Below are positions 33,662 to 42,699 of a stretch of DNA of 64,000 nt, in pieces. The notes beneath the pieces are model-generated. The model had not been told where the DNA came from. It ran no database searches and saw nothing but the letters and a program-made list of their open reading frames with translations. Position numbers and translations under genes: made by a program. Position 1 is the first letter of the stretch, and every line of letters starts with the position of its first letter. The DNA is from a virus, in IMG/VR virus record IMGVR_UViG_3300042356_001708, positions 39,561 through 103,560 of that record. One strand, 5' to 3'.

Positions 33662-34339
33662 ATGGCAATTGATAAAAAAATCATTTCTGAAATTAAGAGA
33701 TACAGAAGTATTAATCAATACTTAAATGAACAAGATGCTCTTCCACCTATAGAAGAGCCAATTCCTGGTGTAGGTGAAACACCACCAATTGGAGATACTG
33801 CAACACCACCTGCGGACCCAACTTTAGCCGGACCACCCGCACCTGCGGAACCTCAAGTTATTGATGTTGAGACAGATTCTGAAGTGGAAAAAATTGATGA
33901 CTCAGGTAAATCAGAAGAGGAAATGGATTCTGAAGAAACAGGTTCTGAGGAATTAGAGATAACTGATTTGGTAAATGCTCAGAAAGAAACTCAAACAAAA
34001 CAGGATGATTATTTTGGACAATTATTTGGACAACTTGAAGAATTAACATCTAAGTTGGCTGATATGGACCAAATCGTAGATAAAATAAATCAACTTGAAA
34101 TGAAAGTTGATAAAATGAGACCAAAAACTCCTGAAGAAAAATTAGAATTGAGAAGTTTAGATTCCTACCCATTTAATCAAAAATTAAGTGATTTTTTTGA
34201 AGATAAAGAAGAGGATTTAGAAAAAACTGGTAAAAACGAATACATTTTAACTTCTGATGAGGTTGAGGATTACTCTCCATCAGAAATTAAAAAAACATTC
34301 ATGCCACCGACTGACCAACAAGATTTGTACAAGATGTAA
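33662..34339 (+). CDS. Acidic, Pro-rich coiled-coil protein, possible prohead core/structural protein
   Basis: A 225-residue protein. It opens with a basic helix (IISEIKRYRSINQYLNEQD), then a Pro-rich stretch (residues 27-65), a Glu/Asp-rich stretch (70-100) and a heptad-patterned coiled coil around residues 120-155 (LFGQLEELTSKLADMDQIV, then INQLEMKVDKM). The C-terminus is acidic. High charge, helix content and a possible LNE processing site at residues 21-23 are what one expects of scaffold or packaged internal proteins, but no family is recognised. It is the last gene before the gp32 promoter. Confidence 0.6.
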   Translation: MAIDKKIISEIKRYRSINQYLNEQDALPPIEEPIPGVGETPPIGDTATPPADPTLAGPPAPAEPQVIDVETDSEVEKIDDSGKSEEEMDSEETGSEELEITDLVNAQKETQTKQDDYFGQLFGQLEELTSKLADMDQIVDKINQLEMKVDKMRPKTPEEKLELRSLDSYPFNQKLSDFFEDKEEDLEKTGKNEYILTSDEVEDYSPSEIKKTFMPPTDQQDLYKM

Positions 34340-34370
34340 TTTGACTTTTGACTATTTTGGATTATATTTG
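34340..34370 (+). promoter_or_regulatory. Bacteroidota-type sigma-A promoter for gp32
   Basis: TTTG at 34340-34343 and TATATTTG at 34363-34370 are 19 bases apart, an exact consensus match. A second TTTG at 34347-34350 is spaced less well. Predicted leader about 27-30 bases. Confidence 0.7.
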
Positions 34371-34403
34371 TTTTAATAATTAACTTTTTAAAACTTATAA
34401 TTT

Positions 34404-35249
34404 ATGTCATCAGTCTTAGATTCAGTTCTGGCACAGTACGAAAAATCAAAACAATCAGGCGGAGCGTCAAACAAAATGACGCAGGAAGAGCGAATGAAAA
34501 AGTATTTCGCAGCAATTCTTCCACAAAATCAATCATCGGCTCAAAAACGAGTTCGTATCCTTCCTACTAAGGACGGTAGTTCACCATTTGTTGAAGCGTG
34601 GTTTCACGAAGTTCAAATCGGAGGACAATGGAACAAGTTGTATGACCCAGGTAAAAACGACAATGAGGCAACACCTTTAACAGATGTTCATGATGCTCTT
34701 ATTAGTACAGGTAAAGATTCTGACAAAGAACTTGCTAAACAGTACAAAGCTCGTAAATTCTACATTGTTAAAGTTATTGACCGTGATAACGAAGCGGACG
34801 GACCAAAATTCTGGCGTTTCAAACACAACTATAAGAACGAAGGTGTTCTTGACAAAATCATTCCAATTTGGAAAGCAAAAGGAGATATTACAGACCCTGA
34901 AAAAGGACGTGACCTTATCATTGAATTAGCTAAAGCTAAAACTCCAAAAGGTAAGGAATATACAATCATCCAAACAGTTATGTATGATGATGCTACTCCA
35001 ATCCACACTGACGAGGCAACAGGTAAATCTTGGGTTAACGATGAGTTGACTTGGAGAGATGTTTACTCTAAAAAACCAACCGAATATCTTGAAGCAATTG
35101 CTCGTGGAGAAACTCCAAGATGGGATTCTGACAAAGGTGGTTATGTATATGGTAACAGTGAATCAGACGAAATGGTAATTGGTGGTGGTTCTACATCATA
35201 CACTGACCCACAAGCTGAGTCAGAACCTGATGGTGACTTACCATTCTAA
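34404..35249 (+). CDS. 32: Single-stranded DNA-binding protein (T4 gp32-like)
   Basis: A 281-residue protein. The N-terminal arm (SVLDSVLAQYEKSKQSGG) is followed by an OB-fold core with QKRVRILPTKDGSSPFVEAWFHEV, KARKFYIVKVIDRDNEADGP and FWRFKHNYKN, as in gp32. The Cys/His zinc site of T4 gp32 is not seen. The last 30 residues are acidic, and the protein ends PDGDLPF, the same type of tip as bacterial SSB (DIPF). It coats ssDNA and recruits the polymerase, helicase and UvsX. A host-type promoter lies upstream and a strong terminator directly after, so it forms its own abundant transcript. Confidence 0.9.
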   Translation: MSSVLDSVLAQYEKSKQSGGASNKMTQEERMKKYFAAILPQNQSSAQKRVRILPTKDGSSPFVEAWFHEVQIGGQWNKLYDPGKNDNEATPLTDVHDALISTGKDSDKELAKQYKARKFYIVKVIDRDNEADGPKFWRFKHNYKNEGVLDKIIPIWKAKGDITDPEKGRDLIIELAKAKTPKGKEYTIIQTVMYDDATPIHTDEATGKSWVNDELTWRDVYSKKPTEYLEAIARGETPRWDSDKGGYVYGNSESDEMVIGGGSTSYTDPQAESEPDGDLPF

Positions 35250-35256
35250 TTTATAC

Positions 35257-35288
35257 GGATGGGCACTTGCATGGTGTCCATCCTTTTT
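35257..35288 (+). terminator. Intrinsic terminator after gp32
   Basis: GGATGGGCAC (35257-35266) pairs with GTGTCCATCC (35274-35283), including one G-T wobble, across a 7-base loop, followed by TTTTT. Confidence 0.85.
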
Positions 35289-35324
35289 CATTTTCATACT
35301 AACAATTTAAACACATAGACATTT

Positions 35325-36317
35325 ATGGCTATAAAGAAAAAAGAATTCTCATTAGATGCGATTAAGGACAAATACTCCACAAAAACCAAATATAAAGAAA
35401 CAGACTTTTATGAAGTCGGTGAAGCTTTCCATAGTAGTTGCGGTTTACCTGGTCCTGCTTTGGGCAACATCAATATGTTCTTGGGGCACTCAAATTCTTC
35501 CAAAACGACGGCTCTTGTCAAAGCCGCTGTGTCTGCTCAGAAGAAGGGGCATTTGCCTGTTTTCATTATCACCGAGAAAAAATGGAGCTGGGACCACGCA
35601 GTTGAACTCGGTTTGGTGGCGGAGATGACCGACGGTGAATGGGACGGACAGTTCATATTCAACGACAACTTTGACTATATTGAACAAGTAACTGACTACA
35701 TTAATGAATTATTGGATGAACAAGAAAAGGGTAATATTCCTTATTCACTTTGTTTCCTTTGGGATTCAGTAGGTTCTATTCCTTGTAAGATGACCTTTGA
35801 TGGTAAAGGCGGTAAACAACATAATGCGTCGGTATTGGCAGATAAGATTGGTATGGGTATCCAAGCTCGTATTACTAAATCACGTAAGGAAGATTATCCG
35901 TATACAAATACAATGGTTGTAGTCAATCAACCTTGGGTTGAATTACCTGATAATCCATTTGGACAACCAACTATTAAAGCGAAGGGTGGTGAGGCACTTT
36001 GGTTAGCATCAGCTCTTGTATTCCTATTTGGTAATCAGAAAAATGCAGGTATTAATCACATTACGGCAACTAAAAATGGTAGAACAGTATCTTACGCTAT
36101 TAGAACTAAAATCTCTGTTCTAAAGAACCATATTAATGGATTAGGATATAAAGACGGTAAGATTATTGCAACACCGCAAGGATATATTGCTGACGATAAA
36201 GACGCTCTTGAAAAATACAAAAAAGAGTATTCACAATATTGGAACGCAATCCTTTCAGGTACAGGGGAAATTACCCTTGACGAGAATGAAGAAACTTTTG
36301 AAAACGAACAATTTTAA
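35325..36317 (+). CDS. uvsX: UvsX-type RecA-like recombinase
   Basis: A 330-residue protein. Walker A is GHSNSSKTT (residues 54-62), lacking the usual Gly before Lys, as in T4 UvsX. Walker B is in YSLCFLWDSVGSIP, followed by the DNA-binding loop region FDGKGGKQHNASV and VVVNQPWVELP. It should form filaments on ssDNA and drive recombination-dependent replication with gp32. The stretch from about 35440 to 35680 is visibly richer in G and C than its surroundings and uses different codons (GCC, CTC, GGC). No promoter of either class was found upstream. Confidence 0.9.
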   Translation: MAIKKKEFSLDAIKDKYSTKTKYKETDFYEVGEAFHSSCGLPGPALGNINMFLGHSNSSKTTALVKAAVSAQKKGHLPVFIITEKKWSWDHAVELGLVAEMTDGEWDGQFIFNDNFDYIEQVTDYINELLDEQEKGNIPYSLCFLWDSVGSIPCKMTFDGKGGKQHNASVLADKIGMGIQARITKSRKEDYPYTNTMVVVNQPWVELPDNPFGQPTIKAKGGEALWLASALVFLFGNQKNAGINHITATKNGRTVSYAIRTKISVLKNHINGLGYKDGKIIATPQGYIADDKDALEKYKKEYSQYWNAILSGTGEITLDENEETFENEQF

Positions 36318-36327
36318 TTAGTTTTCA

Positions 36328-37332
36328 GTGAAAAAAACATTACTTGTTGACGGAAATAATCTGATGAAGATTGGGTTCCACGGAGTGAAAGATTACTTTC
36401 ATAATGGTGAACATATTGGAGCATTGTATCATTTTATGAATACTCTTCGTAAGTTCATTGACGAACAAAATTTTGACAAGGTAGTGGTATTTTGGGACGG
36501 TGAAGACTCCACGAGTTTGCGTGGGGTTCTTTATCCCCAATATAAACAAAATCGTAAATTAACGATGGAGGACGCAGTCTTTATGTCCTACCTAAAACAA
36601 AAAAATCGTATCAAACAATATCTTGAGGAAGTTTATATCAGACAACTTGAGATTAGTGGAAGAGAAGCTGATGACTTGATTGCCTATTATTGTCAAGTTT
36701 CTGAAAATGAGAACAAGTTAATTTTTTCTTCAGACAGGGACTTAACCCAACTTATTTCTGAAAAGGTGTCAGTATACTCACCATCACTTAAATCCACGTT
36801 TAAACACGGGGATAAGATTAAATTTGATAGTTTTGAATTCCCACACTATAATGTTAAAACTTTAAAAATATTAACAGGTGATAAATCTGATAACATAGAG
36901 GGTATATATTTGCTCGGAGAAAAAACATTAGTTAAATTTTTTCCTGAGATACTTGAAAAAGAAATTTCTTATAACGATATTTTAACAAAGGCTGAAGGTT
37001 TATTAAAGGAACAAAAAGATAATCAAACTTTAAAAAATCTTCTAACAGGTAAAACAAAATCAGGTATCTTTGAAAACGAATTTTTTATAGTAAATGAACA
37101 AATTGTTGATTTATCTAACCCTCTACTCACGGATGAGGACAAACAGGAAATTATTGAAATCGTTAACGAAACATTAGAGCAAGAAGGTAGAAGTTACAGA
37201 AACATTATTAAATATATGGTTGAAGATGGACTCTTCAAGTATCTACCTAAAGGTGATGACGCTTGGACATATTTCCTTAAACCATTTATGAAACTAACAA
37301 GAAAAGAAAAAAACAAACCAAAAAAAAGATAA
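36328..37332 (+). CDS. rnh: 5'-3' exonuclease / RNase H (FEN-like, T4 rnh type)
   Basis: A 334-residue FEN-family nuclease. The acidic metal sites are in order: D8 (LLVDGNN), D57 (VVVFWDGEDS), E113, D115 and D116 (GREADDLIAYY), D136 and D138 (FSSDRDLTQL), and D185 and D188 (LTGDKSDNIEG). All the usual catalytic acids are present, including the helix-two-turn-helix region after residue 185. It should remove RNA primers and flaps during lagging-strand synthesis. Start codon is GTG at 36328, ten bases after uvsX; no in-frame ATG lies nearby upstream. The C-terminus is very basic (TRKEKNKPKKR). Confidence 0.9.
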   Translation: MKKTLLVDGNNLMKIGFHGVKDYFHNGEHIGALYHFMNTLRKFIDEQNFDKVVVFWDGEDSTSLRGVLYPQYKQNRKLTMEDAVFMSYLKQKNRIKQYLEEVYIRQLEISGREADDLIAYYCQVSENENKLIFSSDRDLTQLISEKVSVYSPSLKSTFKHGDKIKFDSFEFPHYNVKTLKILTGDKSDNIEGIYLLGEKTLVKFFPEILEKEISYNDILTKAEGLLKEQKDNQTLKNLLTGKTKSGIFENEFFIVNEQIVDLSNPLLTDEDKQEIIEIVNETLEQEGRSYRNIIKYMVEDGLFKYLPKGDDAWTYFLKPFMKLTRKEKNKPKKR

Positions 37333-37335
37333 AAA

Positions 37336-37788
37336 ATGAATCAAAATGAAATGACAAAAATGGAGTTTTTGTTAACTCTAAATGACAACATCGTTGTTCA
37401 ACGTTTTTACAATGTCAGAGGGTATAACCCAAAGGCAAAAAACTCAATGGATGTTTATGACCAAGTTTATGACTTTACAGAAAGACTTCAAAAGTATTTG
37501 AAGATGAGGTCTGTGGATTATTTGCTTGAAAATGAATATCAAATATCTGAAGACCCACAAGTATTGGAAACTTCTTTTACTGATGGTCCCGAAAATTTTA
37601 ATATCTTTGTAAAAATTGACGGAGACATGATTCATCACAGACAATTTGATGCTAAGATTTACCCACCAAAAGTTAGATACACTGTTGATGTTAGATTCCT
37701 ATTGAAGGATTTACTCAGAGAATTGACAGAAATTTTTTCATCAAAAAATTTAACTTTAGATTACATGGGTGTTCGCTTGGCTCGTTAA
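37336..37788 (+). CDS. Hypothetical protein between 5' nuclease and helicase
   Basis: A 150-residue protein of unknown family. It alternates helix and strand, with a hydrophobic start (EFLLTLNDNIVVQRFYNVRGYN), a Tyr-rich helix (MDVYDQVYDFTERLQKYLKM) and a C-terminal strand/helix (VDVRFLLKDLLRELTEIFSS). It begins 3 bases after the 5' nuclease stop and ends at the TATTTAT box of the helicase gene. By position it may be a replication accessory, perhaps a helicase loader or late regulator, but nothing in the sequence proves it. Confidence 0.6.
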   Translation: MNQNEMTKMEFLLTLNDNIVVQRFYNVRGYNPKAKNSMDVYDQVYDFTERLQKYLKMRSVDYLLENEYQISEDPQVLETSFTDGPENFNIFVKIDGDMIHHRQFDAKIYPPKVRYTVDVRFLLKDLLRELTEIFSSKNLTLDYMGVRLAR

Positions 37789-37795
37789 TATTTAT
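37789..37795 (+). promoter_or_regulatory. TATTTAT box upstream of the helicase gene
   Basis: TAATATTTATCAAAA overlaps the stop of the preceding gene and lies 20 bases before the ATG at 37816. It is the one clear case of this box before a replication gene. Confidence 0.35.
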
Positions 37796-37815
37796 CAAAA
37801 AACCAACAGACACTT

Positions 37816-39189
37816 ATGAGTTCAGACAAGAATTTTGATTATTTAGGACAAACATTTCAGTTACAGTTACTGAATCAAATTATAACAGACAAGGACTTCT
37901 CACATTCAATTGTGGGGGTTCTTGAAGCTGGATATTTTGAAAACAAATATTATAAAATCATCATACAGATGATTAAGGAGTACTATTCTAAGTACGAAGC
38001 TAGCCCTAATTTTGAAACTCTGTCTCAAATCGCAAAAAGTGAAATTTCGCAAGAATTAGCAAGAAAAATTGTGTTAGATACGATAGGTGAGATTAAAATC
38101 GCACCTGACGAAGGTAAGTCATTCGTTCAAGAAAAGGCATTAAAATTCTGTAAACAACAAGAATTACAGAAGGTAATGGGTAAGGCTCAAAAAATCATTG
38201 ATTCAGGTGAGTTTGAGTCTTACGACCAACTTGAATCAATGGTAAGAGATGCGTTACAGGTAGGGAATGTAGACAGAGGAACAGAAAACGTATTTGATAA
38301 CCTTGATGACGTGTTATCTGACGATTACAGACATCCAATACCTATGGGTATACCAGGAATTGATAATCTATTAAAAGGTGGATTAGCAAAGGGGGAAATC
38401 GGAGTAATTTTAGCACCAACAGGTGTTGGTAAAACTACCGTAACTTCAAAAATTGCTAATCACGCTTTTAACATGGGGTTCAATGTTCTTCAAATATTTT
38501 TTGAGGACAATCCAAAGATTATCCAAAGAAAACATTTCACTATGTGGACAGGTATTGCTCCTGACAAATTAGGTGAACACAAAGAAGAAGTTTTGGAGAA
38601 AGTAAGAGTTATTAAGGAAACAATGCCAAATAAACTTTTACTAACTAAGTTACCTTCGGACACACTTACAATGTCCCAAATAAAAAGTCAGATTAGAAAA
38701 TTAATTGCTGATGGAACAAATATTGATGTAGTTATTTTGGATTACATTGATTGTGTAACCCCTGAAAAGGCATTAGAGGATGAATGGAAGAGTGAGGGTT
38801 CAGTAATGAGAGCATTTGAAGCAATGTGTCACGAACTGCACATCGCAGGTTGGACGGCAACTCAAGGTAATAGGAGTTCAATCTCGTCTGAGGTTGTTAC
38901 TACTGACCAAATGGGAGGTTCAATTAAGAAAGCTCAAGTTGGTCACGTTATTATCACAATTGCAAAATCTTTACAACAAAAAGAATTAAATTTGGCAACA
39001 ATTGCAATTACAAAGTCACGTATTGGTAAAGACGGGATTGTATTTGAAAATTGTAAATTTAATAATGAGTTGATGGAAATTGACACTGAAAGTTCTGTTA
39101 CTTTCTTAGGATTAGAAGAAAACAGAGAGCAACAGAAAAAAGACAGAATTAAAGAAGTTATGGAGAAAAGAAAACAACAACAAGCATAA
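37816..39189 (+). CDS. 41: DnaB-like replicative helicase (T4 gp41-like)
   Basis: A 457-residue protein of normal gp41 length. The helical N-terminal domain (residues 1-165) is followed by the RecA-like motor: Walker A ILAPTGVGKTT (K206), FEDNPKI just after (the FED/E motif typical of gp41), Walker B VVILDYIDCVTPE, and GWTATQGNRSS with the arginine-finger region downstream. It should unwind DNA ahead of the polymerase. NrdB starts 24 bases downstream. The C-terminal tail is a charged, Gln-rich helix (KKDRIKEVMEKRKQQQA). Confidence 0.92.
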   Translation: MSSDKNFDYLGQTFQLQLLNQIITDKDFSHSIVGVLEAGYFENKYYKIIIQMIKEYYSKYEASPNFETLSQIAKSEISQELARKIVLDTIGEIKIAPDEGKSFVQEKALKFCKQQELQKVMGKAQKIIDSGEFESYDQLESMVRDALQVGNVDRGTENVFDNLDDVLSDDYRHPIPMGIPGIDNLLKGGLAKGEIGVILAPTGVGKTTVTSKIANHAFNMGFNVLQIFFEDNPKIIQRKHFTMWTGIAPDKLGEHKEEVLEKVRVIKETMPNKLLLTKLPSDTLTMSQIKSQIRKLIADGTNIDVVILDYIDCVTPEKALEDEWKSEGSVMRAFEAMCHELHIAGWTATQGNRSSISSEVVTTDQMGGSIKKAQVGHVIITIAKSLQQKELNLATIAITKSRIGKDGIVFENCKFNNELMEIDTESSVTFLGLEENREQQKKDRIKEVMEKRKQQQA

Positions 39190-39213
39190 TTATTAAAACA
39201 CAAAGTTATACAC

Positions 39214-40161
39214 ATGGAAAAAATATTAGTAGAAAACCCGAATAGATTTGTAATCTTCCCAATTCAATATAATGATATTTGGGAATTTTATAAAATGCAC
39301 CAAGCGGCATTTTGGACCGCTGAAGAAATTGATTTAAGTGGTGATATTAGAGATTGGGAAAATTTATCAGAAAACGAACAATACTTCATTAAGAACATTT
39401 TGTCGTTTTTTGCGGCTTCAGATGGAATTGTTAATGAAAATTTAGCTGAGAATTTCTATCGTGAGGTTCAGTACCCTGAAGCAAAATTCTTTTACGGAAT
39501 CCAACTTGCAATGGAAAATATCCATTCATTAATGTATTCTCTTCTTATTGATACTTACGTTTCAAATGAAGAGGAAAAAAATAAATGTTTTACAGCATTG
39601 GATAATCTTCCAGCAGTTCAAAAGAAAGCTAAATGGGCTTTGGATTGGATTGAAAACGCATCGTTCCAAGAAAGATTGGTAGCATTTGCTGCAGTAGAAG
39701 GAATCTTCTTCTCAGGTTCATTCTGTTCAATCTTTTGGTTAAAGTCTCGTGGTATTATGCAAGGTTTATGTAACGCTAACTCTTTAATCTTTAAAGATGA
39801 AAATTTACATTGTGATTTTGCAATTCATTTGTTGAATAATCATATTGAAAACAAACCAAGTGAGAAAAGAATTAAAGAAATTCTATTATCCGCTTTGGAA
39901 ATTGAAAAAGAATTTATCACAGAATCATTACCAGTATCTCTTATTGGAATGAACCAAAATTTAATGAAACAATATTTGGAGTTTGTGGTAGATGGTCTAC
40001 TTGTTAAATTTGGATGTAAGAAACAATTTAATGTTGAACAACCATTTAAATTTATGGAACAAATTGCCGTTGAAACAAAAGGTAATTTCTTTGAGTCTAG
40101 AACTGTTGAATATCAAAAAGCAAAGTTAAATGAGACTCTCTCCTTTACTGATGACTTTTAA
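39214..40161 (+). CDS. nrdB: Ribonucleotide reductase class Ia small subunit
   Basis: A 315-residue R2 subunit. The di-iron ligands are D70 ([13 protein letters not shown]), E101 and H104 (MENIHSLMY), E162 (AVEGIFFSG), and E196 and H199 ([10 protein letters not shown]). The radical Tyr is Y108, four residues after H104. [13 protein letters not shown] and [14 protein letters not shown] are typical of the eukaryote-like class Ia branch. The C-terminus keeps an acidic, aromatic NrdA-binding tail (ETLSFTDDF). Together with the downstream NrdA, it makes deoxyribonucleotides for phage replication. Confidence 0.95.
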   Translation: MEKILVENPNRFVIFPIQYNDIWEFYKMHQAAFWTAEEIDLSGDIRDWENLSENEQYFIKNILSFFAASDGIVNENLAENFYREVQYPEAKFFYGIQLAMENIHSLMYSLLIDTYVSNEEEKNKCFTALDNLPAVQKKAKWALDWIENASFQERLVAFAAVEGIFFSGSFCSIFWLKSRGIMQGLCNANSLIFKDENLHCDFAIHLLNNHIENKPSEKRIKEILLSALEIEKEFITESLPVSLIGMNQNLMKQYLEFVVDGLLVKFGCKKQFNVEQPFKFMEQIAVETKGNFFESRTVEYQKAKLNETLSFTDDF

Positions 40162-40180
40162 TTTACTATCTTTTTAAACT

Positions 40181-42613
40181 ATGATGTCACTAAGAATTAA
40201 AAAACGTAGTGGAGACGATGCGTCGTTCAATCCACAAAAAATTTATCAAAGAATTAAACGAGCTTCAAAAGGATTGAACGTTAATTCTGATGAAATCTTT
40301 ATTAAAGTGATAACCTCAGTTCCGACTGAGGGTCTTATCACTACAAAGGATTTGGATAAGTTAATTTATGAAATTGCTGCGGCTTTTACAGGAAGTCATC
40401 ATGACTATTCTCGTTTGGCTTCATCAGTTGCTATTTCATCTTACCATAAAGAAACTGACCCAAGTTTCTCAAATACGATGAGTATATTACACGTTGACGG
40501 TATTGTGAGTAATGAGTTAATGGAAATTGTTGAGTCTTACGGACCAAGTAAGATTGATGAGATTATCAATCACGATAACGATTATAACTTTGACTATTTT
40601 GCTTGGAGGTCTTTATCTGAAATGTATTTGTTGAAATTACCAAGTGGTAAGGTTGTTGAAAGACCACAACATATGTATATGAGAGTTGCTCTTTGGGTGA
40701 CCAATACATTTGAAGAGGCCGTTGAGTATTACCAAGCGTTATCAAGTCAAAGAATATCACCAGCGACTCCAATTATGATTAATGCGGGTACAAAGGTTCC
40801 ACAACTTGCATCTTGTGTTCTTCATTACAACGATTCAGATTCTCGTGAAGGATTGTTGAATACTATGAGAGACATCTCAACATATTCATCTGATGCTGCG
40901 GGTATTGGATTATCAATGTCAAATATTCGTAGTAAAGAAAGTCGTATTACATCTTCAGGTGGATATGCTGGTGGACTTTTGAAATACTTAAAGATTGTTA
41001 ATGAGTCACTTCGTTTCTTTAACCAACAAGGACGTAGACCTGGTTCAGCTGCCATCTATTTGGAACCTTGGCATAAAGATATCATGGATTTATTGGAGAT
41101 TAAAAAGAACACAGGTGCTGAAGAATTGAGAGCTCGTGATTTATTTACCGCACTTTGGATTCCTGATAACTTCATGAAAGCAGTTAAGGATAATGACGAT
41201 TGGTATTTGTTCTGTCCTAACGATATTGTTAAGGCGGGAATCAAACCATTACAAGAATCTTATGGTACTGAATATGAAGAAAATTATCAGTTAGCGGTTA
41301 ATATGGGTCTTGGTAAAAAGGTTAAAGCTCAAGAAATTTGGAATAAGATTATTGAATCTCAGATTGAAACAGGTGTTCCATATTTGTGTTCTAAAGACAA
41401 TGCTAACAAGAAAACAAATCACCAAAACATTGGTGTCATCAAACAATCAAATCTTTGTAATGAGATTTACCAATACACTGATGAAAAGACAACCGCAATC
41501 TGTACTCTATCATCTATGGTATTAAAGAACTACGTTAAGGACGGGGAGTTTGATTTTAATGGATTGTATGGAGAAACACGTAAAGTCGTTAGAGCATTAA
41601 ACAAAGTTGTTAATATCAATAACTACTCAACTGAGAAAGGACGTAAAGGTGGATTAGAACAAAGAGCAATTGCTATCGGTACCCAAGGATTGGCAGATGT
41701 ATTCTATTTGATGGATTATATTTTCACATCAGAAGAGGCTCGTAAGTTAAATAAAGAAATTTTTGAAACTATCTATTTCGCAGCAATTACTGAAAGTAAT
41801 AGATTGTGTATGGATGGTAAATATGAACCATACGCTCACTTTAACGGGTCACCTATGTCACAAGGAGTATTCCAATTTGATATGTGGGGATTGAAAGAAG
41901 ATGAGTTATCAGGAAGATGGCCTTGGCAAATCTTGAAAGAGAATGTTAGTAAATATGGTGTTTGTAACTCTTTATTTACGGCTCAAATGCCTGTCGCGTC
42001 ATCAGCAAAGATTACAGGTTCATATGAAATGACAGAACCCGCTCACTCAGCAATCTTTAACCGACGTGTTGTTGGTGGTGAGATTATGATTGTTAACAAG
42101 TATTTGATTAATGATTTTGAGAAGATTGGAATTTGGTCTGAAGATTTGAAGAATGAAATTATCATGAACGAAGGTTCAATTCAGAATATTAATTTCCTTA
42201 ATTACTTGGATACTGAAGATAAGAGATATAACTTTAAAGTTAAAAGAATTGAACATTTAATTCAGAAGTATAAAACAATTTGGGAAATTTCACAAAAGGC
42301 ATTGATTGAAATGGCTGCGGATAGAGCACCATTCATTGACCAATCACAATCAATGAACATTTATATGGGTAACCCAACGTTGTCTAAGATTTCTTCATCA
42401 CATTTTTATGGATGGGAAAAAGGATTGAAAACACTTTGTTACTATGTTAGAACAAAGGCAATCTCAACTGGAGCAAAACACTTGGCGGTTGACATTTCAA
42501 AGGTTAACAAACCAAATCCAACTCCTGAACCTCCAAAGGTTGATTACAGTTCAATGAACTTACCTCCAAAACCTGACAATAGTCAATTTGATTGTTTTGG
42601 ATGTTCTTCTTAA
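40181..42613 (+). CDS. nrdA: Ribonucleotide reductase class Ia large subunit
   Basis: An 810-residue R1 subunit. An N-terminal ATP cone is present (LRIKKRSGDDASFNPQKIYQ), so allosteric activity control may be kept. Catalytic cysteines are seen in LASCVLHYND and in NLCNEIYQY with TTAICTLSSMVL (the N-x-C-x-E active-site group). The C-terminal tail ends FDCFGCSS (C805 and C808), the redox pair that re-reduces the active site through thioredoxin or glutaredoxin. ATG 40181 is followed directly by a second ATG; either may be used. A strong terminator follows and ends the replication block. Confidence 0.95.
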   Translation: MMSLRIKKRSGDDASFNPQKIYQRIKRASKGLNVNSDEIFIKVITSVPTEGLITTKDLDKLIYEIAAAFTGSHHDYSRLASSVAISSYHKETDPSFSNTMSILHVDGIVSNELMEIVESYGPSKIDEIINHDNDYNFDYFAWRSLSEMYLLKLPSGKVVERPQHMYMRVALWVTNTFEEAVEYYQALSSQRISPATPIMINAGTKVPQLASCVLHYNDSDSREGLLNTMRDISTYSSDAAGIGLSMSNIRSKESRITSSGGYAGGLLKYLKIVNESLRFFNQQGRRPGSAAIYLEPWHKDIMDLLEIKKNTGAEELRARDLFTALWIPDNFMKAVKDNDDWYLFCPNDIVKAGIKPLQESYGTEYEENYQLAVNMGLGKKVKAQEIWNKIIESQIETGVPYLCSKDNANKKTNHQNIGVIKQSNLCNEIYQYTDEKTTAICTLSSMVLKNYVKDGEFDFNGLYGETRKVVRALNKVVNINNYSTEKGRKGGLEQRAIAIGTQGLADVFYLMDYIFTSEEARKLNKEIFETIYFAAITESNRLCMDGKYEPYAHFNGSPMSQGVFQFDMWGLKEDELSGRWPWQILKENVSKYGVCNSLFTAQMPVASSAKITGSYEMTEPAHSAIFNRRVVGGEIMIVNKYLINDFEKIGIWSEDLKNEIIMNEGSIQNINFLNYLDTEDKRYNFKVKRIEHLIQKYKTIWEISQKALIEMAADRAPFIDQSQSMNIYMGNPTLSKISSSHFYGWEKGLKTLCYYVRTKAISTGAKHLAVDISKVNKPNPTPEPPKVDYSSMNLPPKPDNSQFDCFGCSS

Positions 42614-42628
42614 CAAATCCGATGTGTT

Positions 42629-42653
42629 ATCCCGAGCTAGGTCGGGATTTTTT
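42629..42653 (+). terminator. Intrinsic terminator after nrdA
   Basis: ATCCCGA (42629-42635) pairs with TCGGGAT (42642-42648) across GCTAGG, followed by a T run (TTTTTT to 42653). Confidence 0.85.
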
Positions 42654-42661
42654 ATTTTAAC

Positions 42662-42694
42662 TATTTATCAAATAACAGAGGACTTTATATTTAT
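42662..42694 (+). promoter_or_regulatory. Two TATTTAT boxes (candidate late promoters) for the baseplate operon
   Basis: TATTTAT occurs at 42662-42668, 31 bases before the gp25 ATG, and again at 42688-42694, 5 bases before it. The first, in the context AACTATTTATC, has nearly the spacing found for sheath and tube. Confidence 0.5.
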
Positions 42695-42699
42695 TTGAT

